This document shows positions 21,301-28,144 of a DNA stretch of 31,176 nucleotides, piece after piece. The translations under genes and the position numbers were made by a program. The stretch comes from Thermoflexus sp. Lineage in GTDB: Bacteria > Chloroflexota > Anaerolineae > Thermoflexales > Thermoflexaceae. The first letter of the stretch is position 1, and every line of letters begins with the position of its first letter. The stretch is from the NCBI RefSeq assembly GCF_034432235.1, contig NZ_DAOUCJ010000058.1, forward strand, positions 1-31,176, given 5' to 3'. The notes under the pieces were generated by a model, which searched no databases, was not told the origin of the DNA, and saw nothing but the letters and a program-made list of their open reading frames with translations.

Positions 21301-24185
21301 AGCTCGACGGCCTCCGCCATCAGCCGGTCTGGATCCAGGATGGTGGCCGCGATCCGGCTGACCTCCGCCGCCGCTTGCAACAGGCGCGCCCGGCGAGCGG
21401 CCTCCTCGAAAAGCTCCTGCCGCTGGAGAGCCAGGGCCGCCCCATGCGCCAGCGCCGCAGCCAGTCGGAGCTCCTCCGCCGAGAACCAGCGCTCCCGCCG
21501 GCTGTCCCAGACTTCCACATGCCCGTAATACTGCTCCCCGACCACCAGGGGGATCAGCAACACGGTTCGACCGCCATATCGGGCCAGGAGCTGGGCCTCC
21601 GGCGCTCCCCGAGCTTCCAGCTCGCTCCGGCGCAGCACCACCGGCTGCCGCGTCCAGCGCATCTGGGCGTAAAGCGGATAGTCATCATAACGATAATAAG
21701 TGCCCACGTCAGAGACGCGCTCCTCCGGAGCCGCTTCGGGAGCGTAGAACTCGCTGACAGCAAAGAAGCCCTGTCCATCCGTAGACTCGCGGTCCACATA
21801 GGCGCTGGTCGCTCCCAGGCCCATAGCGAAAGCCCGACAGACCCGCGTCAGCAACGCCTCCAACCCGGGAGCCTCTGCCAGAGAAGCAGCCACCTCATAG
21901 AGCAACGCCTGCTCCCGGAGCCGCTGCTCCAGCAGCTCAAAGAGGCGCCGGTTCTGCAACACCACGGCCGCGGTGTCTGCCAGCGTCTGCACCCGGCGAA
22001 TGGCTCGATCCTCCAGTTCCAGCGGGCGCTGGACCCCCTGGGCGATCAGCCAGCCCCAGAAGGCATCGCCAGCCCAGAGGGGGAAGAGAGCCAGGGAATG
22101 GACACGGTATCGAAGATAGAAGGAGCGACTGACCTCATCCAGCCATGGATCTGTGGCTACATTCGGGATCAAGAGGGGCTCCCGGGCAGGCTCCGAGGCG
22201 ATGATCGGCAGCTCGGCCGTCGTATACCGCCGGGGTTCGCTGAGGAGTCCCCGTTCCCGATCCCAGATCAATCGGACCTGAAGGGCTCGCTCCTCCCCCT
22301 GGGCCTCCGGATCCTCCACCAGGGCCAGGATATAGCGGTCCACCCCCTGGATGGGAAGGTGGGCCAGCAGAACCCGAGCCGCTGTCTCAATGGATGTCGC
22401 AGCAGTCAGATCCCGGGTTGCCTGATACAGGGCCTGGGTCTCCTCTAGGGCCACCTGGGCCTGCTGATAGAGCCGGGCGTTCTCGATGGCCACCGCCAGC
22501 TGATCGGCCAGGATCTGCAGCACCGAGACAGCGCCGGCATCAAAGACTTCCTCGAGGGTGCTTTGAACATCCAGGGCGCCAATGATCCGATCCCCGATCT
22601 TCAGCGGGAAAGCGGCTTCCGAACGGGTCTCCGGAAGCAGCTCATTCTTGAAATGCACAGGGTCCTCCGCCGTCCGCTGGGCCACCCGGGGCCGCCCGTT
22701 CGCCGTCACCCATCCGATGAGACTGCGCCCGCCCACCTCGAGTCGATGCCCCCGTTCCTTCAATTTGCGGCCGATCTCCCCGGTGGATTCGCGCAACACG
22801 GCCCACCGGCCGCTCTCATCGATTAGAAACACTGAGACATGGTAATACCCCAGACGATCCCGGATCAGGTTGACGGCCATGCGCAGGAGCTCATCCAGAT
22901 CCAGCGTCGAGGCGATCGCGCGACCCATCTCCGCCGCGGTCTGCAGCTGATGGGTCCGCTCCTGCACCCGGCGCTCCAGGTTTTGATAGAGATCCCGCAG
23001 CCGGAGGGCCATCGCGTTGAACGTTTCCGCCAGCACCCCCAGCTCATCCCGCGAGGTGACCGGGACCCGCGCGTTGAGCTGCCCCGCGCCCATACGCCGC
23101 GCCGCCTCCGTCAGTTCCCCAAGCGGCCGGGTGAGGGAAGCGGAGGCCAGGAAGGCGAGGCCAATGGCAAAGGAGCCCAAGATCAGCATCCAGATCAGCG
23201 CCTGACGTCCCAATCGCCGAACCGGATCCAGCGCCTCGTTCTCCTCCTGGACCACTGCCAGCGTCCATCCATGCTGCTCCAGCGACGGAAGCTGATGGGC
23301 GATCCATGGACCTACACGGCTGTAGGCGATGAGCCAGTTTGGAGTGAGCAGAACCCCCTCCGAGCGGGCCAGATCCTGGCGACCCATAGGGAGACCTGAA
23401 AGCCGCTGTTCCCGTTGCAAGATACCGCGGGGATCCAGCAAGACCGCGCCGTCCGCATTCAGCAACAAGGCCCGGCCAGTGCGTCCGGTCTGAAACTGGT
23501 TCAACAGGCCGAGGATCTGGGAGACGCTGTAGGCGCTCCGCAACACCCCGACCGCCTGATGCGTGTCCCGACGGTAAACAGGAACCGCCAGATAGACAAC
23601 GGTGGTCTGAAGGTCTTCATCGAACCGGAAATCGCTGATATACGGCGCGCCCTGTCCATGATTCCAGGCCGCCTGCCACCAGGGCTCCTGATCGAAACGA
23701 TAGGCGCGGGGAGGTTCTGTGGCTGCCGTCAGGGTGCCATAGGAATCCGTGAGGAGCAAATGAAGATGCCCGCTCAGCCGGCCTCGTATGCTACGGAGCG
23801 CATCGGCCGCGGGGCGCCGCAGGATATTATGCCGCAACGCGGAGTCAGGCTGCGTTCTCCAGATCAACTCCTCCTGCTGGAGCATATAAGCTCGTCGTTC
23901 AGGGTCCAGATAACGGGCGGAGTGATCCAGCGCCTCGAAGACCAGGGTGTCCTCTTCCGACCAACCGCTGAGCAGCTCAATCTGATGCCAGAGCTCCCGT
24001 TCCAGAGCGGCCCGCTGGGCCTGGGCCACCCCGCGGAATTCTTCCACGATCCGACGCTGCAGGGCGTTCTCCAGCAAGCGCTGGGTCACCTCCACCGTTC
24101 CGACCATGCTCACCAGAACGATCAGGATGAAGCCGGCCAGGAACTTCCAGCGCAAGGGCCACGAGCCCCAATCCAGTGTCACCAT
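18393..24185 (-). CDS. hybrid histidine kinase with Cache-like sensor, HAMP, six GAF domains and two receivers
   Basis: This very large 1930-residue sensor has a membrane helix at about 14-32, an extracellular Cache-like domain (33-327), a second helix (328-350) and a HAMP linker (350-402). Six GAF domains follow, roughly at 415-575, 590-750, 760-925, 937-1095, 1108-1265 and 1272-1432. GAF 1, 4 and 6 are clearly related ('YYYVG', 'GHRLEIGGQSMVGW', 'NPLLP.TR.E.ALP'). Then come HisKA with phospho-acceptor His1458 in 'NMSHELRTPLN', HATPase_c (N box 'NLVSNAAKF', 'DTGIGIP', 'GGTGLGLAI'), and two receivers with Asp1735 and Asp1856. It should autophosphorylate and relay to its own receivers. Two stand-alone receivers lie upstream in the same operon, 12 bases before it. 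Ligands of the GAF domains are unknown. Confidence 0.92.
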   Translation of the reverse strand: MVTLDWGSWPLRWKFLAGFILIVLVSMVGTVEVTQRLLENALQRRIVEEFRGVAQAQRAALERELWHQIELLSGWSEEDTLVFEALDHSARYLDPERRAYMLQQEELIWRTQPDSALRHNILRRPAADALRSIRGRLSGHLHLLLTDSYGTLTAATEPPRAYRFDQEPWWQAAWNHGQGAPYISDFRFDEDLQTTVVYLAVPVYRRDTHQAVGVLRSAYSVSQILGLLNQFQTGRTGRALLLNADGAVLLDPRGILQREQRLSGLPMGRQDLARSEGVLLTPNWLIAYSRVGPWIAHQLPSLEQHGWTLAVVQEENEALDPVRRLGRQALIWMLILGSFAIGLAFLASASLTRPLGELTEAARRMGAGQLNARVPVTSRDELGVLAETFNAMALRLRDLYQNLERRVQERTHQLQTAAEMGRAIASTLDLDELLRMAVNLIRDRLGYYHVSVFLIDESGRWAVLRESTGEIGRKLKERGHRLEVGGRSLIGWVTANGRPRVAQRTAEDPVHFKNELLPETRSEAAFPLKIGDRIIGALDVQSTLEEVFDAGAVSVLQILADQLAVAIENARLYQQAQVALEETQALYQATRDLTAATSIETAARVLLAHLPIQGVDRYILALVEDPEAQGEERALQVRLIWDRERGLLSEPRRYTTAELPIIASEPAREPLLIPNVATDPWLDEVSRSFYLRYRVHSLALFPLWAGDAFWGWLIAQGVQRPLELEDRAIRRVQTLADTAAVVLQNRRLFELLEQRLREQALLYEVAASLAEAPGLEALLTRVCRAFAMGLGATSAYVDRESTDGQGFFAVSEFYAPEAAPEERVSDVGTYYRYDDYPLYAQMRWTRQPVVLRRSELEARGAPEAQLLARYGGRTVLLIPLVVGEQYYGHVEVWDSRRERWFSAEELRLAAALAHGAALALQRQELFEEAARRARLLQAAAEVSRIAATILDPDRLMAEAVELIRDRFDYYYVGWFVPDEDRKWMMLAAGTGEPGRIMKERGHRLEIGGQSMVGWAAAHRRARIALDVGAEPVRFANPLLPLTRSEIALPMMVRGELVGVLDIQSEQPAAFTEEDIRALQVMADQLATAWQNARLYAQAQARAQELATLHRLAVELSRSLNLVDILETVCRAFVEVLGVDHSGAVLWERGQDVGVVVAEHPPRGFLGVRIQIDNAFTRQVMETGEPQWAFDVRQDERLEATGPLLAGLGIHSIAVVPLVARGQVIATVGLDYMRAHHAFTPEELRLAQTIAQQAAVALENALLYEQAQRQARRIQTAAEISRIVASVLEVEALLQQAVDLVRERFDYYYVGAFLLDPSGEWAVLRAGTGEAGRQMVAQGHRLRVGGESMIGQACARRQPVIAQDVSEAEARYINPLLPDTRAEMALPLIVGDRVLGALTIQADRPHAFSPEDLTVLGIVADSLAVALQNAMLYEEQKRTAERLRELDRLKTQFIANMSHELRTPLNSIIGFSRVILKGIDGPLTEAQRQDLTAIYNAGQHLLGLINDILDLSKIEAGRMELQFSEVDMREIIRGVMSTAVGLVRDKPIELRQEVPEDLPPAWADAQRARQILLNLVSNAAKFTDRGFIAVRAWADEAFVTVAVQDTGIGIPREKYEEIFQEFTQVESGTTRRYGGTGLGLAIARRLVELMGGRIWVESEVGKGSTFFFTLPRVRPSASAERRSGRPVVLCVDDDPGVITLYRRYLEKHGFEVIGLTDPQGVLEVVRRVRPDVITLDIMMPQKDGWAVLQELKTDPEARRIPVIVCSIVDERGRGFSLGAAEYLVKPFTEEELLEAIQRVDGRPGPLRVLVIDDSEADRQLIRRVLERMGGYQILEASGGEEGTALARRERPDLVILDLMMPQMDGFMVVEALKEDPATRSIPIIVLTAKSLTEEDRQRLNGRIEALLQKFGVDPEALLAEIVEVLQKPRSP

Positions 24186-24197
24186 CTTCCCTCCTCC

Positions 24198-24629
24198 TCA
24201 ACCGAGGGTCCACACCCCCTCGCCGGCGAGGATGCGGCGGATTTGATCCGGGAACGCGTCGGGATCAATCGGTTTCCCGATGAAGCCATCAAACCCGGCC
24301 TCCCGGGCTCGCCGCATATTGTCTTCGGTGGCCTCCGCCGATACGGCTACCACCCGGGTTCCCTGAAAGCGGGGATCCGCGCGGATCTGGCGAAGCACCT
24401 CATAGCCATCCTCATAAGGCAGATGGATGTCCAGGAGGATGAGATCGATCCGGGGCAGCTGTCCGGCGAACTCCAGGACCTGCCAGCCGGAGGCTTTCCA
24501 CTGGATGTTCCGCACCCCCAGATAGCCCAGAAGGCGCGCGATCAGCACGAAGTTCTGAAGGTTGTCCTCCACCACCAGGATCGTCGCTTCGCGGGGATCC
24601 ACCGGATGCTGGATCGGTTCACCGGCCAT
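24198..24629 (-). CDS. single-domain response regulator, second in the kinase operon
   Basis: This 143-residue receiver is preceded by a short tail ('MAGEPIQHPVDPRE'). It has 'VVEDN' for the acidic pocket with Asn in place of the second acidic residue, phospho-acceptor Asp67 in 'ILLDIHLPYEDGYE', Ser97 and Lys119 in 'FIGKPIDPD'. This DivK-like pattern is common in stand-alone receivers. Its start overlaps the end of the upstream receiver by 11 bases, and the kinase gene follows after 12 bases, so all three are one transcription unit. It is about as far from the first receiver as from receivers generally, which argues against a very recent duplication. Confidence 0.9.
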   Translation of the reverse strand: MAGEPIQHPVDPREATILVVEDNLQNFVLIARLLGYLGVRNIQWKASGWQVLEFAGQLPRIDLILLDIHLPYEDGYEVLRQIRADPRFQGTRVVAVSAEATEDNMRRAREAGFDGFIGKPIDPDAFPDQIRRILAGEGVWTLG

Positions 24630-25008
24630 GAGGCGCCTCCTCGCTCTTTAGGAAAGCCGCGATCTGCTCCGGCAGCGCGTCCACATCGATCGGCTTGGGG
24701 ATATAGCCATCGCACCCGGTGGCCAGGGCGCGCTCCCGCGTGCCACGGATTACATCGGCCGTGAGGGCGACAATGGGGACCCCCTGGAGATGCGGCATCT
24801 GCTTGAACCGGCGGACCAGCTCATAGCCATCGATATCCGGTAGATGGAGATCAACCAGGATTAAATCGGGGCGCATGGAGCGAGCCAGATCCAACCCTCT
24901 GGGCCCATCCTCCGCTTCCACCACCCGATACCCCTCGGCCTCCAGGATCCGCCGAACCAGCAATCGGTTTTCAAAATTATCTTCGATGTATAAAATCACT
25001 GAGCCCAT
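24619..25008 (-). CDS. single-domain response regulator, first in the kinase operon
   Basis: This 129-residue receiver has no output domain. It shows 'YIEDNFENR' at the acidic pocket, phospho-acceptor Asp53 in 'ILVDLHLPDIDGYE', Thr83 in 'ALTADVI' and Lys105 in 'IPKPIDVD'. The pattern matches DivK/CheY-like relays that accompany hybrid kinases. The frame is open further upstream, but the ATG at 25008, five bases after GGGAGGT, gives a clean receiver start. It is the promoter-proximal gene of the receiver-receiver-kinase operon. Confidence 0.9.
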   Translation of the reverse strand: MGSVILYIEDNFENRLLVRRILEAEGYRVVEAEDGPRGLDLARSMRPDLILVDLHLPDIDGYELVRRFKQMPHLQGVPIVALTADVIRGTRERALATGCDGYIPKPIDVDALPEQIAAFLKSEEAPHGR

Positions 25009-25161
25009 TGGACCTCCCGAGCGAGCGCTCGCCATCGACAGGTTCGGAACGCGCGAGTGGATCCGGGGCGCCGGCCAAGAACATTCGACAACGCGCCCGG
25101 CCCTCCCCATCCTCCCATAGGCAGCCCGCACGCAGCAGCGCTTCATCTTACATCTAATAAA

Positions 25162-25190
25162 ATTTTCGCGAAATGGGATCATCCTGGCAA
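25162..25190 (-). promoter_or_regulatory. candidate promoter of the receiver-receiver-kinase operon
   Basis: On the minus strand TTGCCA (25190-25185) and GAAAAT (25167-25162) are 17 bp apart, in a locally AT-rich stretch about 150 bases before the first receiver gene. Confidence 0.4.
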
Positions 25191-25487
25191 GATCGCTCTA
25201 ACCCGACTGGACCACCGGCAAACCCGGCCTTCGCGTCTTCCGAAAGCCGTAGGCGGGATGGGTAAGATCTTCGAAAAGCCCTGCCCGGCGGGGCGGCCTT
25301 GGGCGGTTTGAAAATATGAACTCATAAAATTAACCGAAGAACGAGCGGGAGGGATGCGGGCATGGGAGGCCGAAGGGGGTTCCTCTACCCCCCATGGCTT
25401 CCCAGGAAAACCCGCCGGGCCACAACCGAACGGCTTATCGGAAGACGGAGCAGCGGAACGAGCGATACCCCGCATGGAGGGAACCCG
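25191..25487. other. argJ upstream region with a strong hairpin
   Basis: About 300 bases between the divergent kinase operon and argJ hold no clear gene. On the plus strand GGGAGGCC (25364-25371) pairs with GGCTTCCC (25396-25403), with one G-U pair, and GGGGG (25375-25379) pairs with CCCCC inside it. No U-tract follows, so it is not an ordinary terminator. An AT-rich stretch at 25310-25332 is the likely argJ promoter area, with only a weak CATAAA -10 (25323-25328). Confidence 0.4.
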
Positions 25488-26687
25488 ATGAGCGTCACAG
25501 CGCCTCAGGGATTTCGAGCCGCAGCGGTCGCCTGTGGGATCAAAGCCAGCGGGGCGCTGGATCTGGCCCTGGTGGCCAGCACCCGCCCCTGCACTGCCGC
25601 CGCGGTCTTCACCACGAACCAGATCAAGGCGGCACCGGTTCGCTACGATCAGGCGATGCTTCTCCAGCGACGCGCAGGTTTCCGGGCGGTGGTGATCAAT
25701 TCCGGGAACGCCAACGCGTGCACCGGCCCCCGCGGGCTTTCGGATGTCTATAGCGTGACCGAGTTTGCCGCCTTCCTCCTGGGCTTCCCACCGGATACGA
25801 TCCTGATGATGTCCACCGGGGTGATCGGCGTCCCGCTGCCGGTGGATAAAATCCGCGCCGGGCTGATGCGCGCCGTCCCTGCTCTCTCCGAGGAGGGAGG
25901 CGAAGCCGCGGCCCGCGCCATCATGACCACCGACACCCGCCCCAAGATGGCGGTCCGCCGCCTCACGCTCCATGGGATCCCGGTGACCATCGGCGGGATG
26001 GCCAAGGGGGCCGGGATGATCCACCCCCATATGGCGACGATGCTGGCCCTGATCACCACCGACGCGGAGATCGACGCGGATCGCCTGCAGGCGCTCCTCC
26101 GCTCCGCAGTGGACGTTAGCTTCCATCGGATCACGATCGATGGAGATCAAAGCACCAACGATACGGTGATGATCCTGGCCAATGGGGCAGCGGGGGTAGC
26201 GGTGGACGAAGCTTCCATACCGCTTTTCGAGGAAGCCCTGACGGATCTGTGCGTGGAGCTGGCCAAAGCCATTGTCCAGGACGGCGAAGGGGCCACAAAG
26301 TTCGTCGAGATCCGGGTGCGGGGCGCGCGCACGCCGGAGGAGGCGCGCCGGATCGCCCGCCACATCGCCCGCTCGCCGCTGGTGAAGACCGCGTTCTATG
26401 GCGAGGATCCGAACTGGGGGCGGATCCTCGCCGCCGCGGGAGCCGCCGGTGTTTCCTTCGACCCGGACATGGTCTCCCTCTGGATCCAACGGGGGGATGA
26501 GACCCCTCTGCTGCTGTTCGACCGGGGCTCTCCTGCCTTTTACTTCGAAGAACAGGCCCGCCGCATCTTCCAGGCTCCCTCTTTCCGGGTGCTTCTGGAT
26601 CTGGATATGGGAGAAGGTGAAGACTGGGTATGGACATGCGATCTTTCCCATGAATATGTGACCATCAATGGGAAGTATCGCACATAG
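25488..26687 (+). CDS. argJ: glutamate N-acetyltransferase / amino-acid acetyltransferase ArgJ
   Basis: ArgJ moves the acetyl group from N-acetylornithine to glutamate in the cyclic arginine pathway; some forms also use acetyl-CoA. The ATG at 25488 lies six bases after GGAGGG, giving 399 residues, the usual length. The autocleavage motif 'KGAGMIHPHMATMLAL' is present with nucleophile Thr184, so the protein should split into alpha and beta chains at Ala183-Thr184. 'NSGNANACTG' (71-80), 'MSTGVIG', 'TIDGDQSTNDT' and 'DPNWGRI' are also conserved family segments. The C-terminal 'YVTINGKYRT' is the standard ArgJ end. The M20 enzyme follows after 58 bases and may belong to the same pathway. Confidence 0.95.
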   Translation: MSVTAPQGFRAAAVACGIKASGALDLALVASTRPCTAAAVFTTNQIKAAPVRYDQAMLLQRRAGFRAVVINSGNANACTGPRGLSDVYSVTEFAAFLLGFPPDTILMMSTGVIGVPLPVDKIRAGLMRAVPALSEEGGEAAARAIMTTDTRPKMAVRRLTLHGIPVTIGGMAKGAGMIHPHMATMLALITTDAEIDADRLQALLRSAVDVSFHRITIDGDQSTNDTVMILANGAAGVAVDEASIPLFEEALTDLCVELAKAIVQDGEGATKFVEIRVRGARTPEEARRIARHIARSPLVKTAFYGEDPNWGRILAAAGAAGVSFDPDMVSLWIQRGDETPLLLFDRGSPAFYFEEQARRIFQAPSFRVLLDLDMGEGEDWVWTCDLSHEYVTINGKYRT

Positions 26688-26745
26688 CCGCGTGGAAACG
26701 CCCTATATGGACCGCTGCTCAACCTCCGACCGAGCGAGGAAGCGC

Positions 26746-27846
26746 ATGGATCTCATGGAGAACCTGGAATCTTTCCTGCAGGACCTGCTCGCCCGGCTGA
26801 TCGCGATCCCCTCGCCCAGCGGCGAGGAAGGCGCCCTGATCGCCTTCCTGGAGAGCTGGTTCCGGGAGCGCGGCTTTCCCGTCGCGCGCTTCCCAGTTCC
26901 CGATCACCCATGGCCCGATCTCCTCATCCATCCCCAGCCCTGTCCTCGACTGTTGATCATCGCCCACCTGGACACCGTGCCTCCGCGGGCTCACCCCCAT
27001 CCTTACGAGGCCATCGAACGCGATGGCCGGATCTACGGGCTGGGGAGCGCCGATGTCAAAGGGGGGCTGGCCGCCCTGATGGCTGCCTTAGCGCTTCTGG
27101 GATCGGAACGCCTGGCCGGCTCGCCGGTCAGCATCGCCCTCACGGTGGATGAAGAAAACATGGGACGGGGGGCGGAAGCGCTGGCCCGGGCCTGCCGGCC
27201 GGAGGCGGTGCTGGCGATCGAACCCACCGATTTGACGATCCGCATCGCGGAGGCAGGGACCATGGAGCTCGAGCTGGAGATCCAGGGCCAACCCGCCCAT
27301 GGCTCCGTAGTCGAGAAAGGCCGGAACGCGATCCGGGAAGCGCTGGAGATCCTGCGGGAGCTGGAATCCCTCCCCTCCATCCAGGCCCAGCACCCGTGGA
27401 TCGGCCGCGGGGCCGTGACCCCCCTGTTCATCCACGGCGGCGAACGGGCGCTGGTGATCCCCGATCGCTGTGCGCTCCACCTGGACATCCGATGGCTCCC
27501 CGGCATCCCGCGGGAAACCCTTGTGGGGGAAATCGAATCCGTGCTCGCCCGCCATCCGGCATCCTGGCGCATCCTGGATCTCTCCCCTCCCTTTGAGACC
27601 CCTCCCGAGGCTCCGGCCGTTCAAATGCTCGCCGCCGCCTTGACCGAAGCCGGCCTCCCGGTCCGTTTCAGCGGGATGCCCAGTTGGACCGACGCCGAGC
27701 CCTTCGCCCGATATGGAGCCCAGGCGGTCGTCTTCGGGCCGGGCACCCTGGCCCTCGCCCACACGCCGGAGGAACACATCCCCCTTCTGGAACTCCTCCA
27801 GGCCGCCCGGGTGTTTTTCTCCCTGCTCCAGAGGGCAGTTGCCTGA
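26746..27846 (+). CDS. M20-family zinc peptidase/deacylase (ArgE/DapE/CPG2-like)
   Basis: This 366-residue di-zinc hydrolase removes an acyl or aminoacyl group from an amino acid. Zinc-site residues are His74 and Asp76 in 'IIAHLDTVPP', Asp103 in 'GLGSADVKGG', Glu136/Glu137 in 'TVDEEN', Glu159 and a late His in 'LAHTPEEHI' (about 339). The dimerisation lid with 'GQPAHGS' is present. The chosen ATG has a GAGGA site; the frame is open further upstream but random-looking. It lies downstream of argJ, so acetylornithine deacetylase or LysW-type lysine/ornithine hydrolase are the best guesses. Because ArgJ already removes the acetyl group, a simple ArgE role would be redundant. Confidence 0.85.
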   Translation: MDLMENLESFLQDLLARLIAIPSPSGEEGALIAFLESWFRERGFPVARFPVPDHPWPDLLIHPQPCPRLLIIAHLDTVPPRAHPHPYEAIERDGRIYGLGSADVKGGLAALMAALALLGSERLAGSPVSIALTVDEENMGRGAEALARACRPEAVLAIEPTDLTIRIAEAGTMELELEIQGQPAHGSVVEKGRNAIREALEILRELESLPSIQAQHPWIGRGAVTPLFIHGGERALVIPDRCALHLDIRWLPGIPRETLVGEIESVLARHPASWRILDLSPPFETPPEAPAVQMLAAALTEAGLPVRFSGMPSWTDAEPFARYGAQAVVFGPGTLALAHTPEEHIPLLELLQAARVFFSLLQRAVA

Positions 27847-27867
27847 AAGCCCGGATCCTGCTATAAT
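27839..27867 (+). promoter_or_regulatory. promoter of the tRNA-Val gene
   Basis: TTGCCT (27839-27844) and a perfect TATAAT (27862-27867) are separated by exactly 17 bp. The -35 overlaps the stop codon of the M20 gene. Transcription would begin at about 27874, just before the tRNA. Confidence 0.75.
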
Positions 27868-27877
27868 GCCAAGGGAA

Positions 27878-27954
<77 letters not shown>

Positions 27955-27987
27955 CGCCGCAGCCCTCCGGCTGCGGCGTTTTATTTT
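27955..27987 (+). terminator. terminator of the tRNA-Val gene
   Basis: CGCCGCAGCC (27955-27964) pairs perfectly with GGCTGCGGCG (27969-27978) over a 4-base loop, followed by TTTTATTTT. It begins right after the encoded CCA end. Confidence 0.93.
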
Positions 27988-28144
27988 CGAAGATGCGGCA
28001 TGCGATGTAATGGAGCAAACCCGTGCAGTAAAATGGCCGGGGGAAATGTGCCAGAGGGGCTTCCCAGGCCCTTCCTCCATTCCTGGAAGGAACCCCCACA
28101 ACCCGCCGGATCCCGGGGCAGATCCTGAGTCAGGAGCATGAAAG

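Noticed and set aside
18243..22448. Very long open frame (1401 codons) on the plus strand
   Set aside because: It lies antisense to the hybrid kinase, whose domains are unmistakable. Its translation is rich in His, Gln, Leu and Arg without any motif, as expected for an antisense frame in GC-rich coding DNA.
25179..26651. 490-codon minus-strand frame
   Set aside because: It is antisense to argJ, which has the complete autocleavage motif.
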